This document shows positions 8,950-18,184 of a stretch of 64,000 nt of DNA, piece by piece. The DNA lies in the NCBI RefSeq assembly GCF_029624655.1, contig NZ_JARRSA010000008.1, forward strand, positions 62,001 to 126,000. Direction: 5' to 3'. Position 1 is the first letter of the stretch. The number at the start of each line of letters is the position of its first letter. A program made the position numbers and the translations under genes. This stretch comes from Roseicyclus salinarum (GTDB lineage: Bacteria > Pseudomonadota > Alphaproteobacteria > Rhodobacterales > Rhodobacteraceae). A model generated the notes under the pieces. It was given only the letters and a program-made list of their open reading frames with translations. It did not search any database and was not told the DNA's origin.

Positions 8950-10269
8950 TCAGTGCACGATCTTCTCCTCGCGGACGTAGAGGTTCTCCCAGGCGCGGTC
9001 GATCAGGTCGGGGCGCAGCTGGTAGGGGATGCCCTCGAAGTCGCAGATCGCCTTGATCTGGTCGAGCAGGAAGGGCGCGTGGTAGTTCGCGTAGACGTTC
9101 TCGACCGCCGGATACTTCTTCTTGAGAAGGTGGATCAGCGATTCCTCGTTGAGGGGGACGCCCTTCTTGCGGGCGACCATCGCGAAGATCTTCAGGAATT
9201 CGCTCTGGTTCGGGCCATCGATCTTCACCTTGAAGAAGATCCGTCGCAGCGCGGCCTGGTCGAAGATCTCGTTGGGGTGGAAGTTGGTCGAGAACACCAC
9301 GAGCGTGTCGAAGGGCACCTCGAACTTCTCGCCCGATTGCAGGGCGAGGATGTCGTATCCCGCCTCCATCGGGACGATCCAGCGGTTGATCAGGGCCTGC
9401 GGCGGCTCTTCCTGGCGGCCAAGGTCGTCGACGATGAAGACGCCGCCCGTGGACTTCAGCTGAAGCGAGGCCTGGTAGGTGCGGCTGACGGCGTTGTAGT
9501 TGAGGTCGAGCATCCTGAGCATCAGCTCGCCCCCCGTCATCACGGTCGGGCGGGTGCACAGCAGGTAGCGCGTGTCATGGCGGGCGGTCGCCTTGCGCAG
9601 CGCGCTGACGCCCCCGGCCTCCGGCCCCTCGACCTTCGTGTGCACGATGGGGTCGAACATGGTGATGACCTGTCCCGCGTAGCTCAGCGCATGGGGGATG
9701 TAGATGTGGTCGCCCATCGCGGCGCGGATACCTTCGGCGATGGAGGACTTGCCGTTGCCGGGCGGGCCGTACATCAGGACCGAACGCCCCGAGGACACCG
9801 CCGGCCCGAGCTGGTCGATCAGGCCCGCGGGCAGGATCAGGTGACCCATCGACCCTTCGAGGATGTCGCGCGTGATGCGGACGTTCCTGATCGACTGGCG
9901 TTCCACCTGGACGCGGTAATCCTCGAGCGGGACCGGCATCGCGCCGTAGTATTCCGACTGCGACAGCGCATCGAGGGCGCGGGCCTTGCCGCTGTCGGTG
10001 AGCTGATAGCCCATCTCGTTGCCGGAAGTCGCGTGCAGCGTTCCGGTGGCCTGCATCAGCCCCATCTCGCGCAGCATGTCGATGAGCTCCTGCGCGAGCG
10101 GCGCGGGAAGGCTGACGGCGGCTGCGATCTCGGAGGCGTTCTCGACGTTCTTGCGGAAGACCGTCTTCAGCAGGATGTCCCGCATCATGACGATCGTGAG
10201 GCCCGTATCCTTGAGTTTGCGCAGCGCGGGCGGTGCGAAGCTTTCTGGAAGTCCGGCTTGGGTGTTCAT
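8950..10269 (-). CDS. AAA-family ATPase at the end of the Tad locus
   Basis: The 439-residue protein has an N-terminal winged-helix-like part (about residues 15-100; TVFRKNVENASEIAAAVSL). A MoxR/ATPase core follows: Walker A MYGPPGNGKSS, Walker B VFIVDDLGRQEEP (Asp-Asp in place of the usual Asp-Glu), and sensor region VVFSTNFHPNEIFDQAALRRIFFKVKI. Genes of this type are often annotated simply as ATPase in Rhodobacteraceae. The position behind the prepilin peptidase gene suggests a link to pilus biogenesis or control, but no partner is proven. ATG 10269 is chosen because GGGGA lies upstream; ATG 10290 is an alternative. Confidence 0.85.
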   Translation of the reverse strand: MNTQAGLPESFAPPALRKLKDTGLTIVMMRDILLKTVFRKNVENASEIAAAVSLPAPLAQELIDMLREMGLMQATGTLHATSGNEMGYQLTDSGKARALDALSQSEYYGAMPVPLEDYRVQVERQSIRNVRITRDILEGSMGHLILPAGLIDQLGPAVSSGRSVLMYGPPGNGKSSIAEGIRAAMGDHIYIPHALSYAGQVITMFDPIVHTKVEGPEAGGVSALRKATARHDTRYLLCTRPTVMTGGELMLRMLDLNYNAVSRTYQASLQLKSTGGVFIVDDLGRQEEPPQALINRWIVPMEAGYDILALQSGEKFEVPFDTLVVFSTNFHPNEIFDQAALRRIFFKVKIDGPNQSEFLKIFAMVARKKGVPLNEESLIHLLKKKYPAVENVYANYHAPFLLDQIKAICDFEGIPYQLRPDLIDRAWENLYVREEKIVH

Positions 10270-10382
10270 GGCGGTCGCGTCCCCATTCATGCAGCAGGGG
10301 GGAACCTGTCCGCCGATTTGGGCGAATTCACGGCGCTGTCGCGGAGAAACCCCGGCCCAAGGGACGCGTTCTGGCCTTGCGC

Positions 10383-10886
10383 TCAGAGGCCCCGGGACAG
10401 CCCGAGCGCAAGGTAGATCACCAGAGCGCCTGCCAGCGCCACGCCCATCGGAAAGAGCTTCCCGGCCTCCCACGAGGCCCAGTCGGCGGTCGCGCGGCGC
10501 ACCGCGGGCACGCGTCCCGCGCCCCGATGCGTGATCCACGACGCGATCAGGACCAGCGAGAACAGCATGATGAAGAACAGGTAGTCGCCCGGCGCGACGA
10601 AGGGCGCCATCGCGGCGGCGAACTTGCTGTCACCCGCCCCCGCAAGCCCGAGCGAAGTGATGATGAAGCCCGCGATCAGGACGACCACCAGCTGAAGCAG
10701 GCGAAAGCCAAGCTCGCCCAGCGGCATGACGATCAGACCCGCGCCGAGGAACACCGCGAACAGCGCCAGAACCGCCACGTTGGGGATGCGCATCGAGCGC
10801 AGATCCGTCAACGCCACCCAGACGCAGATCGGCAGGGCGAGGGGCAGGAACCAGAGCGCTTCGGTGTAGCTCAGCGACAGGGTCAT
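10383..10886 (-). CDS. cpaA: A24 prepilin peptidase, CpaA/TadV type
   Basis: The 167-residue integral membrane aspartyl protease should cleave the leader from Flp pilins in the inner membrane. The two catalytic aspartates appear in TDLRSMRIPN and in the G-x-GD motif GAGDSKFAAAM. About five or six hydrophobic helices surround them. Like other TadV/CpaA proteins it lacks the methyltransferase half of PilD. It lies 6 bases behind the TPR lipoprotein gene, in the tad operon. Confidence 0.92.
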   Translation of the reverse strand: MTLSLSYTEALWFLPLALPICVWVALTDLRSMRIPNVAVLALFAVFLGAGLIVMPLGELGFRLLQLVVVLIAGFIITSLGLAGAGDSKFAAAMAPFVAPGDYLFFIMLFSLVLIASWITHRGAGRVPAVRRATADWASWEAGKLFPMGVALAGALVIYLALGLSRGL

Positions 10887-10892
10887 CGTCGG

Positions 10893-11744
10893 TCAGGCCT
10901 CCTGGTCCAGCGCGCGGAGGGCCCGGACGGCGGCGTCGAAGTGCTGGGGATGGGTGTCGATCGCCTCGGCCAGAAGGTTGCGCCCGGTCGAGACCTGGCC
11001 CTGCCGGATTGCCGCCAGCGCCGCGGTATGCAGAAGTTGCGCCCGCTCGATCTGGGTCATGCGCACCAGCGGCATCTGGTAGTTGCCCTGCGCGGCGCGG
11101 GCGAGAACGAGGTTGTTCTTGGCCGTGAACAGATCGGGGTCGTAGGTGATCGCCTCGAGGAACAGGTCCTCGGCGCCATCGTGGTCGCCGCGGGTCAACC
11201 GCGAGAAGCCCCAGTTGTTCAACACGCCGGCCGGGCGCGTCGTCAGGCCCGCCGCGGTCTCATAGAAGCTTTCGGCGCGATCCCATTCGCTGTTGGAATC
11301 GGCCACCATCGCTTCCAGCCGGTAGCGTTCGTAGGTCTCCAGCGTGGGGGGGATCAGGTCGAGCTGCGCCTCGGCCGCTTCCCAGTCGCCGTTGCGGATG
11401 AGCGCGTCGGCGTAGTCGAGGCGATCCTCCTGCGTGCCGTCCGGTCCTGCCACGAGGTCGGACCAGTAGGGCAGCGCCTCGGCCGCGCGTCCGGCGCGAA
11501 CGAGGCTCTTGGCCAGCCCGCGCTTTAGATCGGGGCGATCGGGCTGCTCCTGAAGCGTGCGGCGGAAATAGGACACCGCCTCGTCGGGGGAGGCGGCGCT
11601 CAGCATCACGTCGCTGAGGTTCGTTTGGTCGATGACGTTCAACGGGTCGAGGGCGCGATCGACGTCGGAGCCACGGGTCTGATCGCAGGCGGCCAGGCCG
11701 ATGACGGCCAGAAACGCCGGGACAATCCGGAGTACGGGGGACAT
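10893..11744 (-). CDS. tadD: TPR lipoprotein of the Tad locus (TadD-like)
   Basis: The protein of about 283 residues has a lipoprotein signal (hydrophobic stretch ending GLAAC) and helical TPR-like repeats (for example RGLAKSLVRAGRAAEALPYW and FSRLTRGDHDGAEDLFLEAITYDPD). TadD is the pilotin-like lipoprotein required for Tad secretin function, and this gene is one of two candidates here. The start at 11744 has GAGG at good spacing; ATG 11756 is four codons longer. It sits between the second TPR lipoprotein and cpaA. Confidence 0.85.
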   Translation of the reverse strand: MSPVLRIVPAFLAVIGLAACDQTRGSDVDRALDPLNVIDQTNLSDVMLSAASPDEAVSYFRRTLQEQPDRPDLKRGLAKSLVRAGRAAEALPYWSDLVAGPDGTQEDRLDYADALIRNGDWEAAEAQLDLIPPTLETYERYRLEAMVADSNSEWDRAESFYETAAGLTTRPAGVLNNWGFSRLTRGDHDGAEDLFLEAITYDPDLFTAKNNLVLARAAQGNYQMPLVRMTQIERAQLLHTAALAAIRQGQVSTGRNLLAEAIDTHPQHFDAAVRALRALDQEA

Positions 11745-11772
11745 GCTCTGCCTCATATCTGCTCGTCCGCTT

Positions 11773-12351
11773 TCACCCTGACGCCGCGAGGAGTTCGTAG
11801 ACCCCCGGACCGCGACGGATCAGGTCGAAGCGGAATTCATTATTGTCCTCAACATACACGGCATCCTCCATTCGCGCGATAGCCAGCCGCAAGTTCTCGC
11901 GGATCGCGTCCGTACGGCCACTGTCGAGCGCGAAGGCCTGCTGGAAGACGCGCCGCGCCTCGCCGTATTCACGCCGTTCCATCAGCACGACGCCAAGATT
12001 GTTGAGCGCGGGCACGAATTCCTCGTCCTCGTCGAGCGCCTGGCGCAGGAGGTCCTCGGCCTGGCCGATGCGCCCGAGCCGGAGGTTCGCCGAGCCGATC
12101 GCGGACAGGACGTCGACGTTCAGCCCCAGCGACCCGGCCGCGCGGTAATAGGCCCTGAGCGCCAGTTCGTACTCGCCCGCGTCCATGAGGCGGTGGCCCA
12201 CGATCAGCCCGTCGACGGATGGCGCCTCGGGGTCGAGGCCGGGGAACACGGGATCCGTATCCGAAAGCGGCGCCTGTGGAGTGCAGGCGCCGGCAAGCAG
12301 CAGCGTGGCGACAAGGGTCGCAAGGCGGGCGGCGGCGGGCACATGCCTCAT
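11773..12351 (-). CDS. Second TPR lipoprotein of the Tad locus (TadD-like)
   Basis: The 192-residue protein has a lipobox (LLLAGAC) and two or three tetratricopeptide repeats (LALRAYYRAAGSLGLNVDVLSAIGSANLRLGRIGQAEDLLRQAL, then VPALNNLGVVLMERREYGEARRVFQQAF). The architecture is that of TadD, and its size is closer to classic TadD than its neighbour. The two genes are adjacent in the same operon. The pair may have divided roles at the outer membrane secretin. Confidence 0.87.
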   Translation of the reverse strand: MRHVPAAARLATLVATLLLAGACTPQAPLSDTDPVFPGLDPEAPSVDGLIVGHRLMDAGEYELALRAYYRAAGSLGLNVDVLSAIGSANLRLGRIGQAEDLLRQALDEDEEFVPALNNLGVVLMERREYGEARRVFQQAFALDSGRTDAIRENLRLAIARMEDAVYVEDNNEFRFDLIRRGPGVYELLAASG

Positions 12352-12464
12352 GGCACGATCGGTCCCCTCGGGTTGGCTGCTCGGGCGGGGCCGGTTCGTC
12401 CGGCCCTCGCGCAGGGGGTTTGCGTCGCCGTCACCCTAGCGCGGATCGCCCGCGCCGTCTCCCC

Positions 12465-13445
12465 TCAGTTGCCGAGCATTTGCGAGATGCCGTAGACCGA
12501 CGGCCCGATCAGGATGATCAGAAGCGGCGGCACACAGAACATCATCGTTCCGAGCGTCAGCTTCGTCGGCAGCTTGTTGGCCTTTTCCTCGGCGCGCATG
12601 ACCCGCTTGTCGCGCATCTCTTCGGCGTAGACGCGCAGCGCCTCGGCGATCGACGTGCCGAAGGTGGCGGACTGGATCAGCGTCGTGACGAAGCTGTTGA
12701 TGTCCTGCACGTCCACGCGCTCGCCCATGTCACGCAAAACGCTGGTCTTTTCCTTGCCGGCCTTCATCTCGTAGGCGACGACCTGGAATTCCTCGGCCAG
12801 CGCGGGGTAGGAGGTCTCGATCTCCTTGGCGACGCGGTTGATCGCCTGGTCCAGCGACTGGCCGGCCTCGACGCAGACAAGCATCAGGTCGAGCGTGTCG
12901 GGAAAGCCCTGGATGATCTCTTCCTGGCGCACCTGCAGACGGCGCTGGACCCAGTATTTCGGCGCGTAATAGCCGACGCAGCCCGGCAGCAGGACCGCCA
13001 CGATCGACGCCTGCGCCGAGCCGCCGCCCGCGATCAGGATGTAGAGCGTGCCCAGAACGAGGCCGCCGATGCCGCCCACGAGCTGGAGGAAGTGGAACAT
13101 CTGCACCGCGCCCTTCGAGCGGTAGCCGGCGCGGATCATCGTCAGCTGCGAGGCCGACAGCTCGTCCTGGTCCTGCGGCTGGAGATACTGCGCGAACCTC
13201 TCAAGGCGCTGGTCCTTGCCGCCGACGCGCAGACCGCGCGCCTTGGCCTTCTTGGGCTTGCCCTGTTCCGGATCGTCGGCGTTCAGCTTGCTGAACGGAT
13301 CCTTGTTGGGCTTCAGGGCGGCGGGCAGGACAACGACGATCAGAAGAACGCCGAGGAGGCCCACGACCACCATCGGTGCGAGCTCGCCGAATTGCGCGGT
13401 CAGCCATTCGTTGCCGAGCTCGAAATATGTGCGGATCATTTCCAT
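12465..13445 (-). CDS. tadC: Tad pilus inner-membrane platform protein TadC
   Basis: This type II secretion F-domain protein of 326 residues has an N-terminal membrane helix, a GSP-F cytoplasmic domain (RQEEIIQGFPDTLDLMLVCVEAGQSLDQAINRVAKEIE) and C-terminal membrane helices ending near the C-terminus. TadC pairs with TadB to form the membrane platform on which CpaF works. It follows tadB with a 15-base gap. Confidence 0.93.
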   Translation of the reverse strand: MEMIRTYFELGNEWLTAQFGELAPMVVVGLLGVLLIVVVLPAALKPNKDPFSKLNADDPEQGKPKKAKARGLRVGGKDQRLERFAQYLQPQDQDELSASQLTMIRAGYRSKGAVQMFHFLQLVGGIGGLVLGTLYILIAGGGSAQASIVAVLLPGCVGYYAPKYWVQRRLQVRQEEIIQGFPDTLDLMLVCVEAGQSLDQAINRVAKEIETSYPALAEEFQVVAYEMKAGKEKTSVLRDMGERVDVQDINSFVTTLIQSATFGTSIAEALRVYAEEMRDKRVMRAEEKANKLPTKLTLGTMMFCVPPLLIILIGPSVYGISQMLGN

Positions 13446-13460
13446 CGTTCGTGTGCCTGC

Positions 13461-14429
13461 TCAGACCTTGATGTTAACCAGAATGCGCATGAAGATTATG
13501 TTCACGACCAGCATGACGGCCACGACCGCGCAGGCCGGGATGAAAGCGGGCGTGCCGACCACGTCCGCGTAATAGTCCGGCTGCATCACGTTGATGCCGA
13601 CGAGACAGACGATCGGGAAGGCCGACAGGAAGGTGCCCGAGAACTTGGCCTCGGCGGTGATTGCCTTGACCTTCCGGAACAGCTTGAACCGCGCCCGGAT
13701 CACGTTCGCGAGGCCCTGCAGGATCTCGGCGAGGTTGCCGCCCGAGGTCTGCTGGATGCCCACTGCGACCGCGAGGAAGCGGAGATCCTGGATGTCGAGG
13801 CGGTCGGCCATGGCGCGGATCGATTCCGAGACGTCGCGGCCGTAGGCGGCCTCGTCGGCGATGATCCCGAGCTCCGAGGCGAGCGGGTCCGACATCTCGC
13901 GCGCCACGGTATGGACGGCCGAGACGAAGGGATGGCCCACGCGCAGCGAGCGGACCATCAGCTCCACCGCGTCGGGCAGCTGCTCCTCGAGGCGGGCGAT
14001 GCGTTTCTTCGCCTTCGACGCGACCCACTGGTAGACTGCGCCGACGCCCATCGCGACCGACACCAGAAGCCGGATCGGGAACGAGGCCGTGGTCAGCACG
14101 CTGAGGGCGAGGAAGATGACGACGGTCAGGACCGCCATCACGGTCATCAGCTGCTCGGGCGTGAAGGCGATGTTCGCCTTCTGCGCCTTGTCGGCGATGA
14201 GCGAGTAGAACGGCACCCGCACCTTGCCCTTGTGCTGCGACATCTCCTTGCGCAGCTGGGCCAGCACGTCCTCGCGGCTTGCGCCCTGTTCCAGCATGGA
14301 CAGGCGCCGGTTCACGCGGGCGTTCAGGCTGATCGTCTTGCCGAAGACGGCGAGGTAGACACCCTCGACCAGCAGGATCACGGCGACGAAGATGCCGATG
14401 TAGATGAGCGGTTCGATCGAGAGCTGCAT
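13461..14429 (-). CDS. tadB: Tad pilus inner-membrane platform protein TadB
   Basis: The 322-residue GSP-F domain protein has an N-terminal membrane helix (LIYIGIFVAVILLVEGVYLAV) and a charged loop. Two further helices lie around residues 100-140, and the F domain reads LEEQLPDAVELMVRSLRVGHPFVSAVHTVAREM. Two C-terminal helices end the protein. It is located 6 bases behind cpaF, the usual cpaF-tadB-tadC order. Confidence 0.93.
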   Translation of the reverse strand: MQLSIEPLIYIGIFVAVILLVEGVYLAVFGKTISLNARVNRRLSMLEQGASREDVLAQLRKEMSQHKGKVRVPFYSLIADKAQKANIAFTPEQLMTVMAVLTVVIFLALSVLTTASFPIRLLVSVAMGVGAVYQWVASKAKKRIARLEEQLPDAVELMVRSLRVGHPFVSAVHTVAREMSDPLASELGIIADEAAYGRDVSESIRAMADRLDIQDLRFLAVAVGIQQTSGGNLAEILQGLANVIRARFKLFRKVKAITAEAKFSGTFLSAFPIVCLVGINVMQPDYYADVVGTPAFIPACAVVAVMLVVNIIFMRILVNIKV

Positions 14430-14435
14430 GTTCGC

Positions 14436-15911
14436 TTACTCCGCGGCGACGGGTTCGTAGATGGCCGCCGGCAGGTCGTAGCCCCACTGGCGGAAGCGCT
14501 CGGCGTAATGCGAACGGACGCCGCAGGCCGTGAAATGGCCCATGATCGTGCCGTCCGGCTTCAGGCCGGTGCGCTGGAAGCGGAAGACCTCCTGCATCGA
14601 GATCACCTCGCCCTCCATGCCGGTGACCTCGGTGATCGACACCATGCGGCGCGATCCGTCCTGCAGGCGGCTGGCCTGCACGATGAGGTTCACGGCGCTC
14701 GCGATCTGGGCGCGGACGGCCTTGATCGGCATCTCGATGCCGGACATCGCGACCATGTTCTCGAGGCGCGAGCAGGCGTCGCGGGCCGAGTTGGCGTGGA
14801 TCGTGGTCATCGACCCGTCGTGGCCGGTGTTCATGGCCTGAAGCATGTCGATGACTTCCTCGCCGCGCGTCTCGCCGACGATGATGCGGTCGGGACGCAT
14901 CCTGAGCGCGTTGCGCAGACAGTCCCTCTGCGTGACCGCGCCCTTGCCCTCGACGTTGGGCGGGCGGCTTTCCATCCGGCCCACGTGAACCTGCTGCAGC
15001 TGAAGTTCCGCGGTGTCCTCGATCGTGAGGATGCGTTCCTTGTTGTCGATGAAGGACGACAGCGCGTTCAGCGTGGTCGTCTTGCCCGAACCGGTGCCGC
15101 CCGAGACGATGACGTTGAGGCGCGTGGCGACGGCGGCCTGGATGTAGGCGGCCATCTCCTCGGAGAAGGCGCCGAACTTCACCAGGTCGTCGATCCCGAG
15201 CTTTTCCTTCTTGAACTTGCGGATCGAGACGAGCGACCCGTCCACGGCGACCGGAGGCACCATCGCGTTGAAGCGCGAGCCGTCCTTGAGGCGTGCGTCC
15301 ACGTAGGGGTTCGATTCGTCCACGCGCCGGCCCACGGCCGACACGATCTTGTCGATGATCCGCAACAGGTGGCGTTCGTCCTTGAAACGGATCTCGGTCA
15401 GCTCCAGGCGGCCCGCACGTTCCACGAAGATGCGGTTCGGGCCGTTCACCAGGATATCGTTGACGTTGTCGTCCTTCAGAAGCGGCTCGAGCGGGCCAAG
15501 GCCCGTCACCTCGTCGAATAGCTCGACGTTGAGCATCTGGCGGTCTTCGCGGTTGAGGACCACGCCCATGTCGGCCAGCTGTTCGCTGGTGATGGCGTTG
15601 ATCTCGGCGCGAAGCTCGCTCTCCTTGGCGCCCTCGAGCGCGGAGAGGTTGAGGTTGTCCAGAAGCCGGTGGTGCATCTCGGTCTTCAGCTCGTCCAGCC
15701 GGTGGCGCCGCTTGGCGTCCTTCTCGTCGCTGGCGCCGCTGAGGTCGGCCTTGGGCACCGCGGCGAGCGTCTGGGGCTTGCGCGCGACCTTGGGTGCATG
15801 CTCGGGACCCGATGCCTCGACCGCGGCCTCGGGGGGCCTGGCGGGCGCCTCCGGGGACGCGGTATCCGCCGGGTCGGGCTTGGAGCCAGGTTTGCGGTAT
15901 TTCGAGAACAT
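14436..15911 (-). CDS. cpaF: Tad pilus assembly ATPase CpaF (TadA)
   Basis: The 491-residue hexameric secretion ATPase powers pilin polymerisation at the inner membrane. The N-terminal 70 residues are low-complexity (Pro, Ala). The core has Walker [15 protein letters not shown], an acidic Walker B region ([31 protein letters not shown] split over the Asp and His boxes) and TIHANSARD. It is preceded by cpaE (15 bases) and followed by tadB. The start has AAGGAAAG upstream. Confidence 0.96.
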   Translation of the reverse strand: MFSKYRKPGSKPDPADTASPEAPARPPEAAVEASGPEHAPKVARKPQTLAAVPKADLSGASDEKDAKRRHRLDELKTEMHHRLLDNLNLSALEGAKESELRAEINAITSEQLADMGVVLNREDRQMLNVELFDEVTGLGPLEPLLKDDNVNDILVNGPNRIFVERAGRLELTEIRFKDERHLLRIIDKIVSAVGRRVDESNPYVDARLKDGSRFNAMVPPVAVDGSLVSIRKFKKEKLGIDDLVKFGAFSEEMAAYIQAAVATRLNVIVSGGTGSGKTTTLNALSSFIDNKERILTIEDTAELQLQQVHVGRMESRPPNVEGKGAVTQRDCLRNALRMRPDRIIVGETRGEEVIDMLQAMNTGHDGSMTTIHANSARDACSRLENMVAMSGIEMPIKAVRAQIASAVNLIVQASRLQDGSRRMVSITEVTGMEGEVISMQEVFRFQRTGLKPDGTIMGHFTACGVRSHYAERFRQWGYDLPAAIYEPVAAE

Positions 15912-15926
15912 CTGGACTGTCTTTCC

Positions 15927-17186
15927 TTACTTTCGGGCCTTGGCGTCTTCGACCATGGCCTCGTGAAGGCCCTTTGCGAGCTTCGCGATCTCCTTGCGGA
16001 GCGGGTTCTTCTTTGCCGATTCGGCCAGCGTCTGGCCGTTGTCGCCGGCCTGCTGGACCGGCTTGCCGCCGTCGGGCAGGTGCGTCTTGATCTCGACCCC
16101 GAGGCTTTCGGCAAGCTTCTTGGCCCGGCCCTTGCCGGTCAGGTCCATGCCGCCGGGGGCGCGGTTGAGGACATACTGCACCTTCTCCAGCGGCAGTTCC
16201 TCGGCGCGGAGCGCCTTGATGAAGCGCATCGCGTCCTGCGCCGACCGGAGGTCCAGCTCCATCGTGGCGAAGAAGATGTCGGAACGGTTCAGGACGGCCT
16301 CGCTCCAGACCACGAGGCTGCGGGGCATGTCGACGATCACGATGTCGAAGCATTGCTTGGCGAGCGACAGGATCGCCTCGACCTCGGCGGGGCCCATGAT
16401 GTCAAGCGGCAGGATTTCGGGCGGGGCGGTGAAGACCGACAGCTTTTCGCCGTAGCCCACCAGCGCCTGCCGGAAGGCGTCGGCGTCCATCGTGTGGGCG
16501 TCTTGCAGGAATTCCACCACGATCTCGCGCCGGGGCAGATCGAGATAGGTCGCGACGCTGCCGTATTGCAGGTCGAAATCCATCAGGCACACGCTCAGCG
16601 GCCGCTTCCTGTCGGCGGTGGCGAGCTCCCATGCGAGATTGACGGCCAGCGTGGTGGCGCCGGTGCCGCCCGCAAGGTTCTGGACCGCGAAGATGGCGCC
16701 GCGGCCCTCCATGGCGGGCTTCGTGTCGGGCGCTTCGGGCGCGTTGCCGGCCCCGTGCGCGCCGCTGTCGGGGCTCATGTTGCGGATCCGGTCGACCGCG
16801 TCGTGCAGCGCGCCGTCGGACAGCGGGTAGGGCAGGAAGTCGTCCGCGCCGAGCCGCAGAAGCTGGTGCAGCGTGCCGGGCGATACGCCGTCGGCCACGA
16901 TGATGACGCGGATGCCGCGTGTCTTTGACGTGCGGATCACCTCGCCCAGCATCCCGACGTCGGCCTCGTCCTCGGCCGTGATCGCGAGCGCGATGAAGAC
17001 GAGGTCGTCGGCCTCGGGCTGCTGCAGGAAGGCGCGCGCCTCGTCGAAGCCGAGATCGCCCCAGCCTTCGCCCAGTTCGGCCTCCATGTCCTCGATCAGA
17101 AGGTCGAAGCGGTGCACGTTGCGCGAAACGGTGCAGGCGACGATCGCCGCCGGTTCTTCGGATTGCAGGGCCAGTCCGCTACTCAT
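15927..17186 (-). CDS. cpaE: Tad pilus localisation protein CpaE (TadZ)
   Basis: The 419-residue protein has a receiver-like N-terminal part (about 1-125) and a MinD/ParA-type domain with NLAGGTGATTLAVNLAWELA. The classic first lysine of the deviant Walker motif is absent, as often in TadZ. CpaE/TadZ places the pilus machine at the cell pole. It is the first gene after a hairpin terminator, so it probably starts the cpaE-to-cpaA transcription unit. The ribosome site GAGGA is unusually close to the ATG. Confidence 0.9.
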   Translation of the reverse strand: MSSGLALQSEEPAAIVACTVSRNVHRFDLLIEDMEAELGEGWGDLGFDEARAFLQQPEADDLVFIALAITAEDEADVGMLGEVIRTSKTRGIRVIIVADGVSPGTLHQLLRLGADDFLPYPLSDGALHDAVDRIRNMSPDSGAHGAGNAPEAPDTKPAMEGRGAIFAVQNLAGGTGATTLAVNLAWELATADRKRPLSVCLMDFDLQYGSVATYLDLPRREIVVEFLQDAHTMDADAFRQALVGYGEKLSVFTAPPEILPLDIMGPAEVEAILSLAKQCFDIVIVDMPRSLVVWSEAVLNRSDIFFATMELDLRSAQDAMRFIKALRAEELPLEKVQYVLNRAPGGMDLTGKGRAKKLAESLGVEIKTHLPDGGKPVQQAGDNGQTLAESAKKNPLRKEIAKLAKGLHEAMVEDAKARK

Positions 17187-17489
17187 TCCTCGTCATCCCA
17201 AAGCCTTGCCCGAATCGTCTCGGGGCGTGTTCTGACGGAGGCGGCGATGTCCGGCCCCCGCGGCCTATCCCTTGCCGCGGACGAGATGACGCCGACGGGC
17301 AGGGACCGTGCCACAGGCGAAGCTGACCCTCAAAAAGGGCAACAATAGGACCAAAAAACGGGATTACGTTTACGCATCACGGGTATTTCGTCGGCGTCCG
17401 GGGCGCCGCGGCGCGGGGACGGAACGAAAAAGGGCCCGACGATGCGGGCCCCTTCCGGGTCTTTCGGGGTCGTGGACGGGCCTGCCGTC
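17187..17489. other. Intergenic region upstream of cpaE
   Basis: About 300 bases without a gene. It contains an AT-richer patch (17330-17400) likely to hold the cpaE promoter, and the ompA-side terminator. I saw no other gene and could not fix a promoter with confidence. Confidence 0.4.
17426..17455 (-). terminator. Rho-independent-type terminator after the cpaC-ompA unit
   Basis: On the minus strand the stem GGGCCCG/CGGGCCC with a 6-base loop is followed directly by TTTTTCG. It lies between the ompA-like stop and cpaE and separates two tad transcription units. Confidence 0.7.
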
Positions 17490-18173
17490 CTAGCCGCCGC
17501 CGCCCGCATCGCCGGGCGCCGCGGATGTGACGTAGTTGCGCTGAACGATCCGAGCGTATTCGCCGTTCAGAACCATCGGGTGGGTCTGGACGAAGCCCGA
17601 GACCTCCGTGACCGTGCGCCGGTTCAGAGGCTCGCGTTCGGTGGTGGCGACGACGGGCTGCGTTTCACCCAGCGAGACCAGCGCCTGAAGGCGCGAACGG
17701 TCGACGCCCTGGCTCACGATGAAGTTGACGGCCGCCTGCGCGCGGCGCAGGCCGAGCCGGTAGTTGTAGGCCTGGCTTCCGACGAGGTCGGTGTGGCCGT
17801 AGACGGTGAAGCGCACTTCGGGGAAGTGGCGGATGAACGCGGCCTGCTCGGTCAGGATGGCGCGCGCCTCGGCGTCGAGCATCGCCGAGTTGAAGGCGAA
17901 GTTGATCGTCGTCGGCACCCGCTCGGCGAAGCGCTCGCCGAGGACTTCGGCATAGGTCAGCTCGCCGTTCTGGAGCATGATGTTGGACATCGTGGGGTTG
18001 CCGAAGCCGCCCTCGTCCAGTTCCGATCCGAGGTCGCGCCGGTCGTCGAAGATCTCTTCGCAGCCCGCGAGCGTGACGATGAGGCCGAGGGCCATTCCGC
18101 CCGCCGCCAGACGGCGGAGCGCCTGTCGGGCGGGGGTGGGTGCGAGACCGCTCTGTCGCTTGAGATTGGGCAT
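17490..18173 (-). CDS. OmpA-family lipoprotein of the Tad locus
   Basis: The protein of about 227 residues has a lipoprotein-type signal (MALGLIVTLAGC) and a C-terminal OmpA-like peptidoglycan-binding domain (FAFNSAMLDAEARAILTEQAAFI, VYGHTDLVGSQAYNYRLGLRRAQAAVNFIV). Its place directly behind the secretin gene is that of CpaD/RcpB, so it probably anchors or supports the outer-membrane pore against peptidoglycan. The start at 18173 has AGGAGAGGA immediately upstream. It overlaps no gene and ends before the terminator. Confidence 0.85.
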   Translation of the reverse strand: MPNLKRQSGLAPTPARQALRRLAAGGMALGLIVTLAGCEEIFDDRRDLGSELDEGGFGNPTMSNIMLQNGELTYAEVLGERFAERVPTTINFAFNSAMLDAEARAILTEQAAFIRHFPEVRFTVYGHTDLVGSQAYNYRLGLRRAQAAVNFIVSQGVDRSRLQALVSLGETQPVVATTEREPLNRRTVTEVSGFVQTHPMVLNGEYARIVQRNYVTSAAPGDAGGGG

Positions 18174-18184
18174 CTGTCCTCTCC

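Noticed and set aside
12219-15521. 1100-codon plus-strand open frame opposite tadC, tadB and cpaF
   Set aside because: It is antisense to three clear Tad genes. Its composition (Asp, Arg, His, Gln) is that of reversed high-GC coding DNA.
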